DNA of 64,000 bases, from assembly GCA_965224735.1 (NCBI GenBank), contig OZ245059.1, positions 372,001-436,000 on the forward strand, written 5' to 3'. The position numbers and the translations under genes are program-made. Source of the DNA: Robiginitomaculum_A sp036478535 (GTDB lineage: Bacteria > Pseudomonadota > Alphaproteobacteria > Caulobacterales > Maricaulaceae). The notes below the pieces were generated by a model. The model searched no databases and was not told the origin of the DNA. It saw only the letters and a program-made list of their open reading frames with translations. Numbering within the stretch: position 1 is the stretch's first letter; each line of letters opens with the position of its first letter. Shown piece after piece: positions 26,989 to 37,296 of the stretch.

Positions 26989-28874
26989 ATAAACCAATAG
27001 ACCAAAGCCAGTTTAAAACGCCGACCGTGACCATGGGGGCGCTGCCTGCATCCAAGAAGTTCTTCACAAACCCCGCCGCTGCTCCTGATATATCTGTCGC
27101 GCATCGCTCGATTGCTTTGCATCCTAGCGCCAATGAACCTGACGTGGTGGTGTATGATACGAGCGGACCTTACTCTGATCCGTCCATTGAAATTGATGTG
27201 GAAAAGGGTCTCTCGCGCCTGCGCACCGAGTGGATATTGGGGCGCGAGAATGCCGAAGAATATACGGGCCGCGAGGTTAATCCCGAGGACAATGGCGGGG
27301 CGAGTGGTAAATATTTAGCAAGGGAATTTCCAATTAAAAATAATTCTTTGCGGCGCAAAGATAAGGGAAAACCATTCACCCAATACGAATACGCCAAGGC
27401 AGGCATTATCACCAAAGAAATGATCTATGTGGCCGAGCGGGAGAATTTGGGCTGCGCAGAAGCTGTGCCAGGCGCGCAAGCACGGATCAATGCAGGTGAG
27501 AGTTTTGGCGCAAATATTCCCGCTTTTGTCACGCCGGAATTCGTGATGGATGAAATTGCCAAGGGCCGCGCCATCATTCCGTCCAACGTCAATCACCCAG
27601 AGATAGAGCCGCAAATTATTGGCCGTAATTTCCTTGTTAAAATAAATGCGAATATTGGCAATAGCGCGATCGCTTCATCTGTTGAGGAAGAAGTTGATAA
27701 AATGGTTTGGGCCACACGTTGGGGCGCAGATAATGTCATGGATCTCTCCACGGGCCGTAATATTCACAACACCCGCGAATGGATTATCCGCAACTCGCCC
27801 GTGCCTATTGGCACGGTGCCTATGTACCAAGCGCTTGAAAAAGTGAAGGGGGTGGCCGAAGATCTAACATGGGAAATTTTCCGTGATACGCTGATTGAGC
27901 AAGCCGAACAGGGGGTGGATTATTTTACCATCCATGCGGGCGTGCGCCTCGCCTATATCCACCTAACGGCGCGCCGCGTCACGGGCATAGTCTCGCGCGG
28001 TGGCTCTATCATGGCAAAATGGATGCTGTCCCGCCATGAGGAAAGCTTTCTCTATACGCATTTCGAGGATATTTGCGATATTATGCGCACTTATGATGTG
28101 TCGTTTTCATTGGGTGATGGCTTGCGCCCAGGCTCTATCGCGGACGCCAATGACCGCGCCCAATTCGCGGAGCTAGAGACCTTGGGCGAGTTGACGAAAA
28201 TCGCGTGGGCCAAGGGCTGCCAAGTGATGATCGAAGGTCCTGGCCATGTGCCTATGCACAAGATTAAAGCCAATATGGAAAAGCAGCTTGATGTATGCGG
28301 CGAGGCTCCGTTCTACACGCTCGGCCCGTTAACCACCGACATCGCGCCTGGCTATGATCATATCACATCTGGGATAGGGGCTGCCATGATCGGTTGGTTT
28401 GGCACAAGCATGCTGTGCTATGTAACGCCCAAAGAGCATCTTGGACTACCTGACCGCGACGACGTGAAAGTAGGCGTTATCACCTACAAACTCGCCGCTC
28501 ATGCGGCTGACCTCGCCAAAGGCCACCCAGCAGCGCAAATTCGCGATGATGCGCTCTCCCGCGCAAGGTTCGAATTTAGATGGGAAGATCAGTTCAACCT
28601 AGCCCTAGACCCAGAAACCGCCAAAGACTATCACGACCAAACCATGCCCAAAGATGCCCATAAAGTAGCGCATTTCTGCTCCATGTGCGGTCCGAAGTTC
28701 TGCTCTATGAAGATAACGCAAGATGTGCGCGACTACGCCAAAGGCCTATCCGATAATGAAAAAGCCAGCCTAGAAGTCGCTGCTGCAGAAGGCATGGCAG
28801 GGATGTCCGATAAGTTTAAAGAGATGGGTGGGGAGATTTATTTGAAAACAGATAAAGTGGAAGCAGGGGAGTAG
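26985..28874 (+). CDS. thiC: Phosphomethylpyrimidine synthase
   Basis: 629 residues, full length. ThiC converts aminoimidazole ribotide to hydroxymethylpyrimidine phosphate using radical SAM chemistry. The C-terminal 4Fe-4S motif is CSMCGPKFC near residue 564 (CxxCxxxxC). Core motifs include GREVNPEDNGG, NVNHPEIEPQIIGR, WATRWGADNVMDLSTG and EGPGHVPMHKI. It is the third gene of the TPP-riboswitch operon, with a 4-nt overlap with its upstream neighbour. No other thi gene is in the window. Confidence 0.97.
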   Translation: MNKPIDQSQFKTPTVTMGALPASKKFFTNPAAAPDISVAHRSIALHPSANEPDVVVYDTSGPYSDPSIEIDVEKGLSRLRTEWILGRENAEEYTGREVNPEDNGGASGKYLAREFPIKNNSLRRKDKGKPFTQYEYAKAGIITKEMIYVAERENLGCAEAVPGAQARINAGESFGANIPAFVTPEFVMDEIAKGRAIIPSNVNHPEIEPQIIGRNFLVKINANIGNSAIASSVEEEVDKMVWATRWGADNVMDLSTGRNIHNTREWIIRNSPVPIGTVPMYQALEKVKGVAEDLTWEIFRDTLIEQAEQGVDYFTIHAGVRLAYIHLTARRVTGIVSRGGSIMAKWMLSRHEESFLYTHFEDICDIMRTYDVSFSLGDGLRPGSIADANDRAQFAELETLGELTKIAWAKGCQVMIEGPGHVPMHKIKANMEKQLDVCGEAPFYTLGPLTTDIAPGYDHITSGIGAAMIGWFGTSMLCYVTPKEHLGLPDRDDVKVGVITYKLAAHAADLAKGHPAAQIRDDALSRARFEFRWEDQFNLALDPETAKDYHDQTMPKDAHKVAHFCSMCGPKFCSMKITQDVRDYAKGLSDNEKASLEVAAAEGMAGMSDKFKEMGGEIYLKTDKVEAGE

Positions 28875-28919
28875 GTGTTCGTGACCAATAAAAAATGAAA
28901 AACCTCAGAAAATTCATTT

Positions 28920-30238
28920 TGGACTTGTCACGGTTTAGTTCCAGGTTGACTACTCATTTAGGCTGCCTTGCTTTCGAAGGCAATGGGTGACATTCCGCCC
29001 AAGGTGGAATGTCTTCGTTTTGGATTATACCCCAAGGGTAGCCCCTAGAATCCATTGATGTATTTGAACAGGGCTATATGTGCCTGTTTTCGTGTGGGCC
29101 AGATGTTCCTCCAAATCATCTCAGCCTTAAGGGTTTTCCAAGGGGGAGGCTTCGCACTGAAGAATGTTTCTACAACTGCATTATCGTAACAATTACCTTT
29201 ACCGCTCATGGAGACTTTAAATCCATGTTTCTTGAGCAGTCTTTGGTAATCATTTGAGTAGTATTGGGAGCCACGATCGCTATGATGGATACAGCCTTTT
29301 TCTGGCCTGCGCAAGGCAATCGCCATATCCAGAGCACGGATGGCTAAATCTTTTTTCATGCGGTTACTGACAGCCCAACCAACAATGCGTTTGGAATATA
29401 AACCCATGACGACGGCCAGATACAGCCAAGCTTCTCTTGTCCAAATATAGGATATATCTACGAACCATTTCTGGTTGGCCTGCTTGGTAGTGAAGTTCTT
29501 GTCCAGCAAGTTAGGAGCTATAGCGTAGCTGTGCTTGCTGTTCGTTGTTGCCTTGTATTTATGGGTTCTGACGACCTTTATCCCTTTATCCCGTTATCAC
29601 GCATCAAACGACCAACACGGCAATGTCCAACCGCAAAGCCTAATTCCTTTAACTCCTCCGTCATACGTGGACGACCATAGGAGCCAAGGCTAAGCCTATG
29701 TTCTTCCCTGATGGGCGCCAAAAGCACCATATCATCACGTTGCCGCCTGCTCATCGGACGATTACGCCAAGCCCGAAACCCACGTGATGTCACGCCAAGC
29801 ATCTGGCACAATCGTTTAGTCGGAACATCCACACCGTACTGCTCAATAAATGCAAACCGTTTCATTTTTGCCTAGCGAAGAATTGGGTGGCTTTTTTCAC
29901 CCTAAAGGGCACTTCGTAACACATCCCTCTCCTCCTTGAGGAGCCTGTTCTCTTTACGGAGGTGCGCAACCTCTTGTTCCAAGTCTATGTCAGTGGGGGG
30001 CGACACATCATCCCGGTGACGGTGTATTTGGATCCAGCGGCCAAGGGTTGAAAACCCGACACCTAAATCAGCTGCAACCTGCTTGCGCGATAAATTACTC
30101 GACAATGCGATGCGCACGGCTTCTTGTTGAAACTCTTTTGTATGTTTCTTGGCCATAATAGTTCTCCTTGATGGCTGTTACCCAGTGCCCCTTGTGGGTA
30201 TACTCATAACAACCCGGAACTAAACAGGGACAAGTCCA
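28920..30238 (-). mobile_element. IS3-family element with broken orfB, inserted into an IS481 element
   Basis: Inverted repeats start TGGACTTGTC(A/C)C(G/T)GTTTAGTTCC at both ends. orfA (29902-30156) has the HTH and Leu zipper (KQVAADLGVGFSTLGRWI; EQEVAHLRKENRLLKEER). orfB is in two pieces: 29578-29865 (LCQMLGVTSRGFRAWRNRP) and 29045-29509 (KWFVDISYIWT, IHHSDRGSQYYS, GNCYDNAVVETFF, the DDE triad). An 8-bp tandem duplication at 29576-29591 (CTTTATCC x2) breaks the frame. An 18-bp insertion after KYINGF creates a TAG before the family-typical YNPKRRHSTLGGMSP end. Inactive. Confidence 0.87.
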
Positions 30239-31020
30239 TTGTCGTGTTTAGGCGGCACACATTACTGCCCCTAGATGATTGCCTCTATGCCCTGCAAGAC
30301 ACCATCCCCAAACTCAGTCGTTCTGTGTTGCACCGCTGCTTGCAGCGCCACGGAATATCTCGCTTGCCAAAGCTTGATGAAGGCACACGCAAGAAACAAA
30401 AGTTTAAGACCTACCCGATTGGGTATGTCCACATCGACATCGCCGAAATGCGCGCAGAGGCGGGTAAATTATACCTGTTTGTGGCCATAGACCGCACATC
30501 AAAGTTCACCTATGTAGAGCTACACCCTCGTATGACCAAGATGATAGCGGCTCAGTTTTTGCGCAATACCATCAAGCTTCTGCCCTACCATATTCATACT
30601 ATTTTGACAGATAATGGCATCCAGTTTACCAACCGCTCCAAGGATACACATGCAGGAGAACACATCTTTGGCAGGAGAACACATCTTTGATCGTGTTTGC
30701 CGTAAACATGACATCCAGCACCGCCTGACCAAAATCAATCATCTCTGGATTAATGGCCTGGATCAATGGCCTGGACCAATGGTCAGGTAGAACGCATGAA
30801 CCGCACCATCAAGGAGGCGACGGTCAAACGGTATTATTATGACAACAAAGACCAGCTTGAAACTCACCTTGAGGGGTTTATGAGTGCATATAATTTCGCC
30901 AAGAGACTAAAAACTCTCAAAGGCCTGACTCCTTACGAATATATTTGCAAAATATGGCAAAATGAGCCACAAAAATTTAACCAAAACCCAAACCACCTAA
31001 CACAGGGATTAAACACCTAG
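30239..31020 (+). pseudogene. IS481-family transposase (element B-related), 5' truncated and frameshifted
   Basis: It begins at the IS3 boundary inside the conserved FRRHTLLPLDDCLYALQ and keeps HIDIAEMRAEAGKLY and LTDNGIQFTN. A 19-bp tandem duplication (30652-30689) and a 13-bp unit present three times (30747-30785) destroy the frame before NGQVERMNRTIKEATVKRYY. Unlike elements B1 and B3 it retains the full C-terminal helix region (LKGLTPYEYICK ... LTQGLNT). Confidence 0.85.
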
Positions 31021-32043
31021 TTTAACCAGCATTTTTCCTTGTTTGTCGCCGCTAAAGAGACGCAAAAATGCGTTTGGTGCGTTTTCAATGCCGTGCTCTA
31101 TTGTTTCTTGTTGAACCAATTTTCCTGCAGCCATTAAGGGGCTTAATTTGTCCAAGTATTCAAGAGCGTATTTTTGGTAGTTAAACACGATAAATCCTTG
31201 TATTTTCAAAGATTTGCCAACAATCATCACGAGATTATTTGGCCCTGGAATTGGTTTGTCATTATTGTATTGTGATATCATTCCGCAGGCGGCAATTCTA
31301 CCAAACATATTCATAGTGTTGAGCGCTCCTTCTAGCATAGCGCCGCCGACATTATCGAAATAAATGTCAAAGCCGCGCGCACCGACGGTTTTTAGGGCAT
31401 CTTGCAGGGATTTCGTGATGTTTTCGCTGGCTTTGTAGTTTACAGCCACGTCGACGCCATGTGATTCTAGCCATTTGCACTTTTCCTCGCTGCCCGCAAT
31501 ACCCACAACTTTGGCTCCATCTGCCTTAGCAAGTTGGCAAACGGTGGAGCCAACGGCCCCCGCTGCACCCGATACCAAAACGGTTTCACTTGGTTTAAAT
31601 TCAGCCACTTTATACAGTCCAGCATAGGCGGTTAGGCCTGGCATTCCAGCCACGCCGAGAAATGCTTGGGGCGGAATTAAATTTGGATTTATTTTTTGCA
31701 GCATGGTTTTTTTGAGGCTATCTATCTCGGCAGTGAAAATTTCGCGCCAGCCTAGCATGGTCATAATCCAATCACCAACTTTGTAATCTGGATGGCCAGA
31801 GTGAATTATTTCGCCAACCGCGCCGCCTTCCATAGGCTCGCCAATCGCAAAGGGATCAATATATGTTTTTATACCGCTCATCCGCCCGCGCATATAAGGA
31901 TCAACACTCATCCAATGGTTTTTAACTGTTATTTCTCCACTCTTCGCAGATGTGATATTCGTAGTCGTCATCATGAAATCGTCTGTGTTTGGCATGCCTT
32001 TCGGATATGATTTCATACAAATGTTTTTAGACAAAAGGCTCAT
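31009..32043 (-). CDS. NADPH-dependent medium-chain reductase, CurA / leukotriene B4 dehydrogenase-like
   Basis: 344 residues from the ATG at 32043, which has a GGAG Shine-Dalgarno; an ATG 12 nt upstream is in frame but less likely. Family motifs are WMSVDPYMRGRM, AGMPGLTAYAGL, GAAGAVGSTVCQLAKADGAKVVG and YFDNVGGAMLEGAL. Members are zinc-independent MDR enzymes that reduce alpha,beta-unsaturated ketones and aldehydes with NADPH. Its stop codon lies inside the IS481 remnant, so the last residues (LVKLGV) sit at the element boundary, although the end matches the normal family length. Cytoplasmic. Confidence 0.88.
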   Translation of the reverse strand: MSLLSKNICMKSYPKGMPNTDDFMMTTTNITSAKSGEITVKNHWMSVDPYMRGRMSGIKTYIDPFAIGEPMEGGAVGEIIHSGHPDYKVGDWIMTMLGWREIFTAEIDSLKKTMLQKINPNLIPPQAFLGVAGMPGLTAYAGLYKVAEFKPSETVLVSGAAGAVGSTVCQLAKADGAKVVGIAGSEEKCKWLESHGVDVAVNYKASENITKSLQDALKTVGARGFDIYFDNVGGAMLEGALNTMNMFGRIAACGMISQYNNDKPIPGPNNLVMIVGKSLKIQGFIVFNYQKYALEYLDKLSPLMAAGKLVQQETIEHGIENAPNAFLRLFSGDKQGKMLVKLGV

Positions 32044-32144
32044 AATACGCTCCATTTATGCAACAAACTAATATGCAGACTATCTAGCACTTGAACAGGG
32101 AGCCTGAATAGAGGAGAGTACAAATAAATATTGGAGAAACAAAA

Positions 32145-33071
32145 TTGAATAAAGATAGCCTGAAAATTGGCGTTATCGGGGCTGGTGTCTTTGGCAATTA
32201 TCATGCAGGAAAATGCGCTGCCCATCCGCGTCATGATTTCATTGGTATTTTTGACCCAAACCATAAGCGTGTGCGCGCTGCTGCCAAAAAGTACCACACG
32301 CAGGCTTTTGACAACTATAATACCTTGCTTGCCAGCGTCGACGCGGTCATCGTAGCCTGCCCTGCTGTGCATCACGGACCGATTTCTCTTGCCGCTCTGC
32401 GGGCAGGGCGGCATGTTTTGGTGGAAAAATCGATCGCGGCAGATTTGGAAAGCGCAACAACAATGGTACGGCTTGCGCGCGAAAATAATTTGGTTTTGCA
32501 AGTGGGGCACCAAGAACGGTTTGTCGCTCGTGCGATTGGCCTTGATAGGGTGCCTGAAAAACCGCTCTCCATTAAGGCCGTGCGCTTTGGCTCAATGGCC
32601 ACGCGCGGCACAGATGTTTCCGTAACCCTAGATTTGATGATCCATGATTTGGACATGGCTATGTGGCTGATGGGAGGGCGGCCTGATACTATTCGCGGGG
32701 AGGCGCTGCGTGTGTACTCGGAGCAGCCTGATACGGCCTATGCTTGTTTGGAATGGGAGGGTATTTGCAAAGCGCATTTGGAAGCCAGCCGCTGCGAAAA
32801 TGGCCTTGAGCGCATAATGGAAATAAAATATCCAAACGGGCATGTGAAAATTGATTTCGTGGGCAAGATATTTGAAGACACAACGGGGTTTGGTCTGAAC
32901 AAAGATTTCGTAAACCATCCTTTGGCGCACGATAGTCTGGGCGCGGCAACGACGGCTTTCACATCGTCCATTTTAGATGGAACCCCCATAGCCGTGCCAG
33001 GACAAGCGGGGCTGGACGCGTTGGAAATGGCACTTAAAATTGACGGGCGGCTTCGGCGCGAAATATCATAG
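32145..33071 (+). CDS. Gfo/Idh/MocA-family NAD(P)-dependent oxidoreductase
   Basis: 308 residues, starting at TTG with GGAG 9 nt upstream. The Rossmann motif is IGVIGAGVFGNYHAGK; the family EKP motif appears as VLVEKSIA, followed by VGHQERF and the DLMIHDLDMAMWLM segment of the catalytic domain. Substrate (sugar, inositol or other polyol) cannot be told. At 308 residues it is at the short end of the family, with a reduced C-terminal domain. It is 6 nt upstream of the serine hydrolase gene, probably one operon. Confidence 0.82.
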   Translation: MNKDSLKIGVIGAGVFGNYHAGKCAAHPRHDFIGIFDPNHKRVRAAAKKYHTQAFDNYNTLLASVDAVIVACPAVHHGPISLAALRAGRHVLVEKSIAADLESATTMVRLARENNLVLQVGHQERFVARAIGLDRVPEKPLSIKAVRFGSMATRGTDVSVTLDLMIHDLDMAMWLMGGRPDTIRGEALRVYSEQPDTAYACLEWEGICKAHLEASRCENGLERIMEIKYPNGHVKIDFVGKIFEDTTGFGLNKDFVNHPLAHDSLGAATTAFTSSILDGTPIAVPGQAGLDALEMALKIDGRLRREIS

Positions 33072-33077
33072 GAAAAC

Positions 33078-34334
33078 ATGATGAAATTACTATCAAAAAT
33101 TTTTGCATGGTTTCTACTCTTAATACTTGTTGTTGTCGCTTTTAATTGGGCAAATATTCAGCGGCTTGTGCGGGTTAAATCTATGTTTGACGCAGATAGG
33201 ATAGTTTATAATTTCTCCCATATGGACGGGGTTCTCTTTTCTGACCCATTGCCAAAAAATGGGCCTGTCCATGAATGGCCAATAGCGCTCTCGCCATTGC
33301 CTGAAACCTATTTAGACAGGGGCAGGGAGAAGAACACAAAGGTCATGCTAGAAGAGCTCAGCACTACGGCTTTGGTCGTCATCAAAGATGGCGCGATTGT
33401 TTTTGAAGAGTACTACAAAGGCACACACAAAGATGATTTGCGCATTTCATGGTCCATGTCCAAATCATTTGTTTCCGCACTAACGGGACTTGCACTAGAA
33501 AATGGCGACATAGAGAGCATAGATGATCCTGTAACCAAATATGTACCCAGCTTAAAGGGCTCTGCTTATGAGGGGGTGTCTTTACGCAATGTCATGAATA
33601 TGGCCAGCGGTATTGATTTTGACGAAGATTATCTCGATCCAAAATCTGACATTAATAAGATGGGTACGATTTTGGCTCTCGGCGGTTCGCTGGATAAATT
33701 TACCGCAAAACAAAAGAAAACTGCGCGTCCAGCTGGGCGGGCTTGGCAGTATTGCTCCATTGACACCCATGTGATTTCTATGGTGCTACGCGCAGCCTCT
33801 GGCAAGACTTTGCAAGATTATTTAGTGGAAAACCTTTGGTCAAAAATCGGGGCAGGGGCAGACGCGACATACTCTACGGACGGGAAGGGCAATGCTTTTG
33901 CGCTCGGCGGTCTTAATGTGCGCACAAGAGATTATGCCCTGTTTGGGGAGTTGTTTCGCAATGATGGCGTGCGCATAATGCCCAATGGAGATCGCGTGCA
34001 AATCATCCCTGTGGACTGGGTGCATAAATCTACGGTTAATAGCGCTCCGCCTATGGTCGACAATCACAACACGACAGAAGATGGAAGCGAAAATGGTTAT
34101 GGTTATCAATGGTGGATACCGCCAAACGCGGACGGCGAGTATTATGCCGTAGGTGTCTATGGTCAATATATTTACGTCAACCCAAAGGCTAACATCGTTA
34201 TCGCCAAAAACGCGGCTCACCGCGAATTCATGGAAACCGACGAAACTGGCGAAGGTTATATGGCCCAAAATATCACACTGTTTCGCGCGATTGCAGAGCA
34301 TTACTCGGATTGGCAATTTGGCGCGAAGAAGTAA
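33078..34334 (+). CDS. Serine hydrolase of the beta-lactamase/esterase (class C-like) family
   Basis: 418 residues. An N-terminal membrane anchor or signal (residues 5-25, IFAWFLLLILVVVAFNWA) places it in the periplasm or inner membrane. The SxxK nucleophile motif is SWSMSKSFVSAL. The following DDPVTKYVPSL and MNMASGIDFDEDY segments and a Tyr motif (WQYCSIDTHV) are typical of the EstB/AmpC-like fold, with GYGYQWWIP near the C-terminus. These enzymes hydrolyse esters, amides or 6-aminohexanoate-type oligomers; beta-lactam resistance should not be assumed. It follows the Gfo/Idh gene by 6 nt. Confidence 0.82.
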   Translation: MMKLLSKIFAWFLLLILVVVAFNWANIQRLVRVKSMFDADRIVYNFSHMDGVLFSDPLPKNGPVHEWPIALSPLPETYLDRGREKNTKVMLEELSTTALVVIKDGAIVFEEYYKGTHKDDLRISWSMSKSFVSALTGLALENGDIESIDDPVTKYVPSLKGSAYEGVSLRNVMNMASGIDFDEDYLDPKSDINKMGTILALGGSLDKFTAKQKKTARPAGRAWQYCSIDTHVISMVLRAASGKTLQDYLVENLWSKIGAGADATYSTDGKGNAFALGGLNVRTRDYALFGELFRNDGVRIMPNGDRVQIIPVDWVHKSTVNSAPPMVDNHNTTEDGSENGYGYQWWIPPNADGEYYAVGVYGQYIYVNPKANIVIAKNAAHREFMETDETGEGYMAQNITLFRAIAEHYSDWQFGAKK

Positions 34335-34466
34335 GGCGTAATATGGTGAAATGTTAGTTGAGAAAATAGCTACCTTATTTGGCCGTAATTGCTACTTGCA
34401 TAAGCGCCTCACTAACGTCATATAAGCGCCAAACTATCCAAACTATAATGTATGAGGGAGCCTAAA

Positions 34467-36125
34467 ATGGCGCGTCAATTTATTTATCATATGCAAGGTT
34501 TGTCCAAGAAATTTGGTAATAAAACCATTTTGGATAATATCCATTTGTCTTTCTATCCAGATGCTAAAATTGGCATGGTTGGTGTTAATGGTTCTGGTAA
34601 ATCGACCCTCTTGAAAATCATGGCAGGGGTTGATGATGAGGTTACGGGCGAGCATTGGGCGGCTGAGGGCACAAAAATAGGATATCTAGCCCAAGAACCG
34701 CGCCTTGATGAGAGCAAAGACGTTTGGGGTAATGTGATTTCGGGTTGCGAAGATAGAATCGTTTTGGACAAATTTAACGCCATCGCCACGCAAATGGCGG
34801 AAGAATATACAGACGAGCTGATGGAAGAAATGACAGCGCTCCAAGAGCAGGTTGATAATCGTGATGCGTGGGATATTGACAGTAAAATTGAAATGGCTAT
34901 GGGCGCATTGCGCTGCCCGCCCAAAGATTGGCCCGTTGATAATTTATCAGGCGGGGAGGCGCGCCGCGTAGCCATATGCCAGCTTTTGCTCTCCAAACCC
35001 GACATGCTTTTGATGGATGAGCCAACCAATCATTTGGACGCGGAAACTGTTGCTTGGCTTGAGAACTATCTGATTAAATATACGGGCGCAGTTATACTGA
35101 TTACTCATGATAGATATTTTCTTGACAACATCACGAACTGGACGCTTGAAATTGACAGAGGACATGGGCTTCCGCATGAAGGGAATTATTCTTCATGGGC
35201 GGCGGCAAAACATAAACGCATGCAGCAAGAAGGCCGTGAGGGCGATGCTAAAGAGCGCGCGCTTGCCCGCGAGCTTGACTGGATACGCTCTAACCCTAAA
35301 GCGCGCCAAGCGAAATCCAAAGCTCGTATCAAGTCTTATGAAGCTTTGCGCGACGCGGCGGAGCACGAAAAAGTTGGCGTTGCTGAAATCCGTATCCCGC
35401 TCGGGCCGCGGCTTGGCAATGTGGTTGTGGAAGCGAACGGCATTGAGAAAGGATTTGACAATAAACTGCTGATTAAAGACCTTTCTTTCCGCCTACCGCC
35501 TGGCGGGATTGTTGGCGTTATCGGGCCAAATGGCGCGGGTAAGACAACGCTGTTTAAAATGATTACAGGGGCGGAAACGCCCGACAAAGGCACGTTCAAA
35601 GTTGGCGAAACCGTCAAGCTTGGCTATGTGGATCAAAGCCGCGACGCGCTCAATCCTGCCAATAATGTCTGGCAGGAAATATCTGGCGGGGTTGATGTTT
35701 TAGATCTTGGTAATCGCGAAATGAACTCGCGTGCTTATGTGGGCGCGTTTAATTTTAAGGGCACAGACCAGCAAAAAAATGTTGGCAAGTTATCAGGCGG
35801 GGAGCGCAACCGGGTTCACCTCGCAAAGATGCTTACCAAGCCGTCCAATCTGCTGCTCCTCGATGAACCGACCAATGATTTGGATATGGAAACATTGTCT
35901 GCGCTCGAAGTCGCGCTTGAGAGCTATGCGGGCTGCGCGGTTATTATCTCTCATGATCGTTTTTTCCTCGACCGGATTGCAACCCATATTTTGGCCTATG
36001 AAGGCGATAGCCATGTGGAATGGTTTGAAGGCAGTTTCTCTGATTACATAGAAGACAAAAAACGCCGACTCGGCGATGATGCCGATATTCCAAGACGATT
36101 AAAATTCATGAAATTCGAACGTTAA
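34467..36125 (+). CDS. ettA: Energy-dependent translational throttle protein, ABC-F ATPase
   Basis: 552 residues from the ATG at 34467 (MARQFIYHMQGLSKKFG), preceded by GAGG; an in-frame ATG 15 nt upstream is less consistent with the family. Two ABC domains: Walker A GVNGSGKSTLLK and GPNGAGKTTLFK, signatures LSGGEARRVAI and LSGGERNRVHLA, Walker B LLMDEPTNHLD and LLLDEPTNDLD. No membrane domain. EttA binds the ribosomal E site and gates entry into elongation according to ADP/ATP ratio. Full length and typical. Confidence 0.94.
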   Translation: MARQFIYHMQGLSKKFGNKTILDNIHLSFYPDAKIGMVGVNGSGKSTLLKIMAGVDDEVTGEHWAAEGTKIGYLAQEPRLDESKDVWGNVISGCEDRIVLDKFNAIATQMAEEYTDELMEEMTALQEQVDNRDAWDIDSKIEMAMGALRCPPKDWPVDNLSGGEARRVAICQLLLSKPDMLLMDEPTNHLDAETVAWLENYLIKYTGAVILITHDRYFLDNITNWTLEIDRGHGLPHEGNYSSWAAAKHKRMQQEGREGDAKERALARELDWIRSNPKARQAKSKARIKSYEALRDAAEHEKVGVAEIRIPLGPRLGNVVVEANGIEKGFDNKLLIKDLSFRLPPGGIVGVIGPNGAGKTTLFKMITGAETPDKGTFKVGETVKLGYVDQSRDALNPANNVWQEISGGVDVLDLGNREMNSRAYVGAFNFKGTDQQKNVGKLSGGERNRVHLAKMLTKPSNLLLLDEPTNDLDMETLSALEVALESYAGCAVIISHDRFFLDRIATHILAYEGDSHVEWFEGSFSDYIEDKKRRLGDDADIPRRLKFMKFER

Positions 36126-36213
36126 ATCAATAACTTAATTTTCCCGTATGTTTTTGGTGTTGTTTGTTTTAAGTGCTATAGTCTTCATGAGGGTTTACAA
36201 TTATGCTAAAAGA

Positions 36214-36265
36214 CTGAAACTCTAAAAGGCCTAATAACCCCGTATGAATATATTTGTAAAAAGTG
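36214..36265 (+). pseudogene. IS481 transposase C-terminal scrap
   Basis: The bases around ACTCTAAAAGGCCTAATAAC translate to a degenerate version of LKGLTPYEYICK, the C-terminal motif of the IS481 elements in this window. Nothing else of the element remains here. Confidence 0.5.
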
Positions 36266-36328
36266 CTGTCCTAGATAACGCCGCTTAGGTGTTTTATATG
36301 GGCAATATGAGGAAGAGTAGAATTATAG

Positions 36329-36912
36329 CTAATTCACATTTGATTGATTGATTTTTTCGAGTTGGGTTTGAATGTTGTCTTTGATGTTTTTCTGTGAATG
36401 GGCGTTGGCTTTAATTGCTGATTTGAGGTTTGCCCACGTATGTTCTATTGGGTTTAGATCTGGGCTGTAAGGCGGCAGCATTAAGAGCTTTGCGCCTGTA
36501 TTTTCTATACTTGCTTTAATGTCTTGTTCTTTGTGCCAATCCTTTGTGCCAAGGCGCGTTGCCCATAACAACCACCATGCCCTTTTTTAACCAAGCAAGG
36601 AGTTTGGTGTGTAGCCAATTCATAAACACGGATTTGTTGAGCGTGTGCTCATAGGTTTGTGTCGCAAAGAGCCTATACGATGATAACCACGCACTGATAA
36701 TGTTCGTGCGCCCTTTACGTTTGCCAAACGTCAAACCATGCACACGTTTACCGCTAACTCCATATCCATGAGCGCGCGCCAGCTTATGGCAACCCCCGCT
36801 TTCGTCCAAATAAATACGGCTATCTTTTGGGTAAGTACAGTAAGTACAGATTAATTCTGCATAGGATTCGCGGCGCTCTTCATCTCGTTCACGGTATTGT
36901 GGCGCTTTTTTT
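36329..36912 (-). pseudogene. IS630-family transposase, C-terminal two thirds, frameshifted
   Basis: Pieces read KAPQYRERDEERRESYAEL, RIYLDESGGCHKLARAHGYG, GRTNIISAWL, and in another frame PPYSPDLNPIEHTWANLKSAI, giving the IS630 catalytic acids. A 13-bp tandem duplication (36527-36552, TTCTTTGTGCCAA / TCCTTTGTGCCAA) causes the frame change. A 9-bp duplication (TAAGTACAG x2, 36832-36849) adds another lesion. The N-terminal HTH is missing. Confidence 0.8.
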
Positions 36913-36932
36913 TATCAAGAGGGTAGGCTAAC

Positions 36933-37248
36933 TGTTTAGTCCGACAGTGTGCTGGTGTTGTGTATAGTGATCTGTCAACCAAGGAGGTTTTATGGGACAA
37001 GTATTACACGAAAGCGCCAAGACGACGTACATTACGAGAGCAGGGCTACAGCGATCGCAAGCTTCAACCCAAGCATTAGCCTTGCAATACGGATTGAATG
37101 TGAAAACGATTGCGAAATGGCGCAAACGCGATTTCACGCATGATGTCGCGATGGGGCCAAAGAAACGATCTTCGAGAGTGTTGAGCTGTAAGAGTTGAGC
37201 ATTGAAGAGGAAGCTATGTGTGTGGCGTTTCGCCAGCATACATTATAC
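36933..37248 (+). mobile_element. Element B copy 2 (IS481 family), only the HTH end remains
   Basis: The left repeat TGTTTAGTCCGACAGTGTGC is followed by the orfA frame 36992-37198 (GQVLHESAKTTYITRAGLQR ... NVKTIAKWRKRDF). The same 14-bp duplication as in the other copies separates it from the catalytic frame. The sequence stops after the start of that frame (EEEAMCVAFRQHT) and joins an IS630 end fragment at 37249. Confidence 0.85.
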
Positions 37249-37296
37249 TCCCACTACTCCATAACCCGAAATTTTTCATCTGAAATTATTCGGAAG
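37249..37296 (-). mobile_element. IS630-type 3' end fragment
   Basis: About 48 bp (CTCCCACTACTCCATAACCC ... ATTCGGAAG) nearly identical to the end of the IS630 transposase gene at 39130-39178. This shows that recombination has joined three different elements at this spot. Confidence 0.75.

Noticed and set aside
28880..28919. AAAATGAA/TTCATTTT inverted repeat after thiC as a terminator
   Set aside because: The stem is AT-only with a long loop and is cut by the IS3 end; too weak to call.
33078..34334. Beta-lactamase resistance gene
   Set aside because: The SxxK serine hydrolase fold is shared with esterases and peptidases; nothing here points to beta-lactam hydrolysis.
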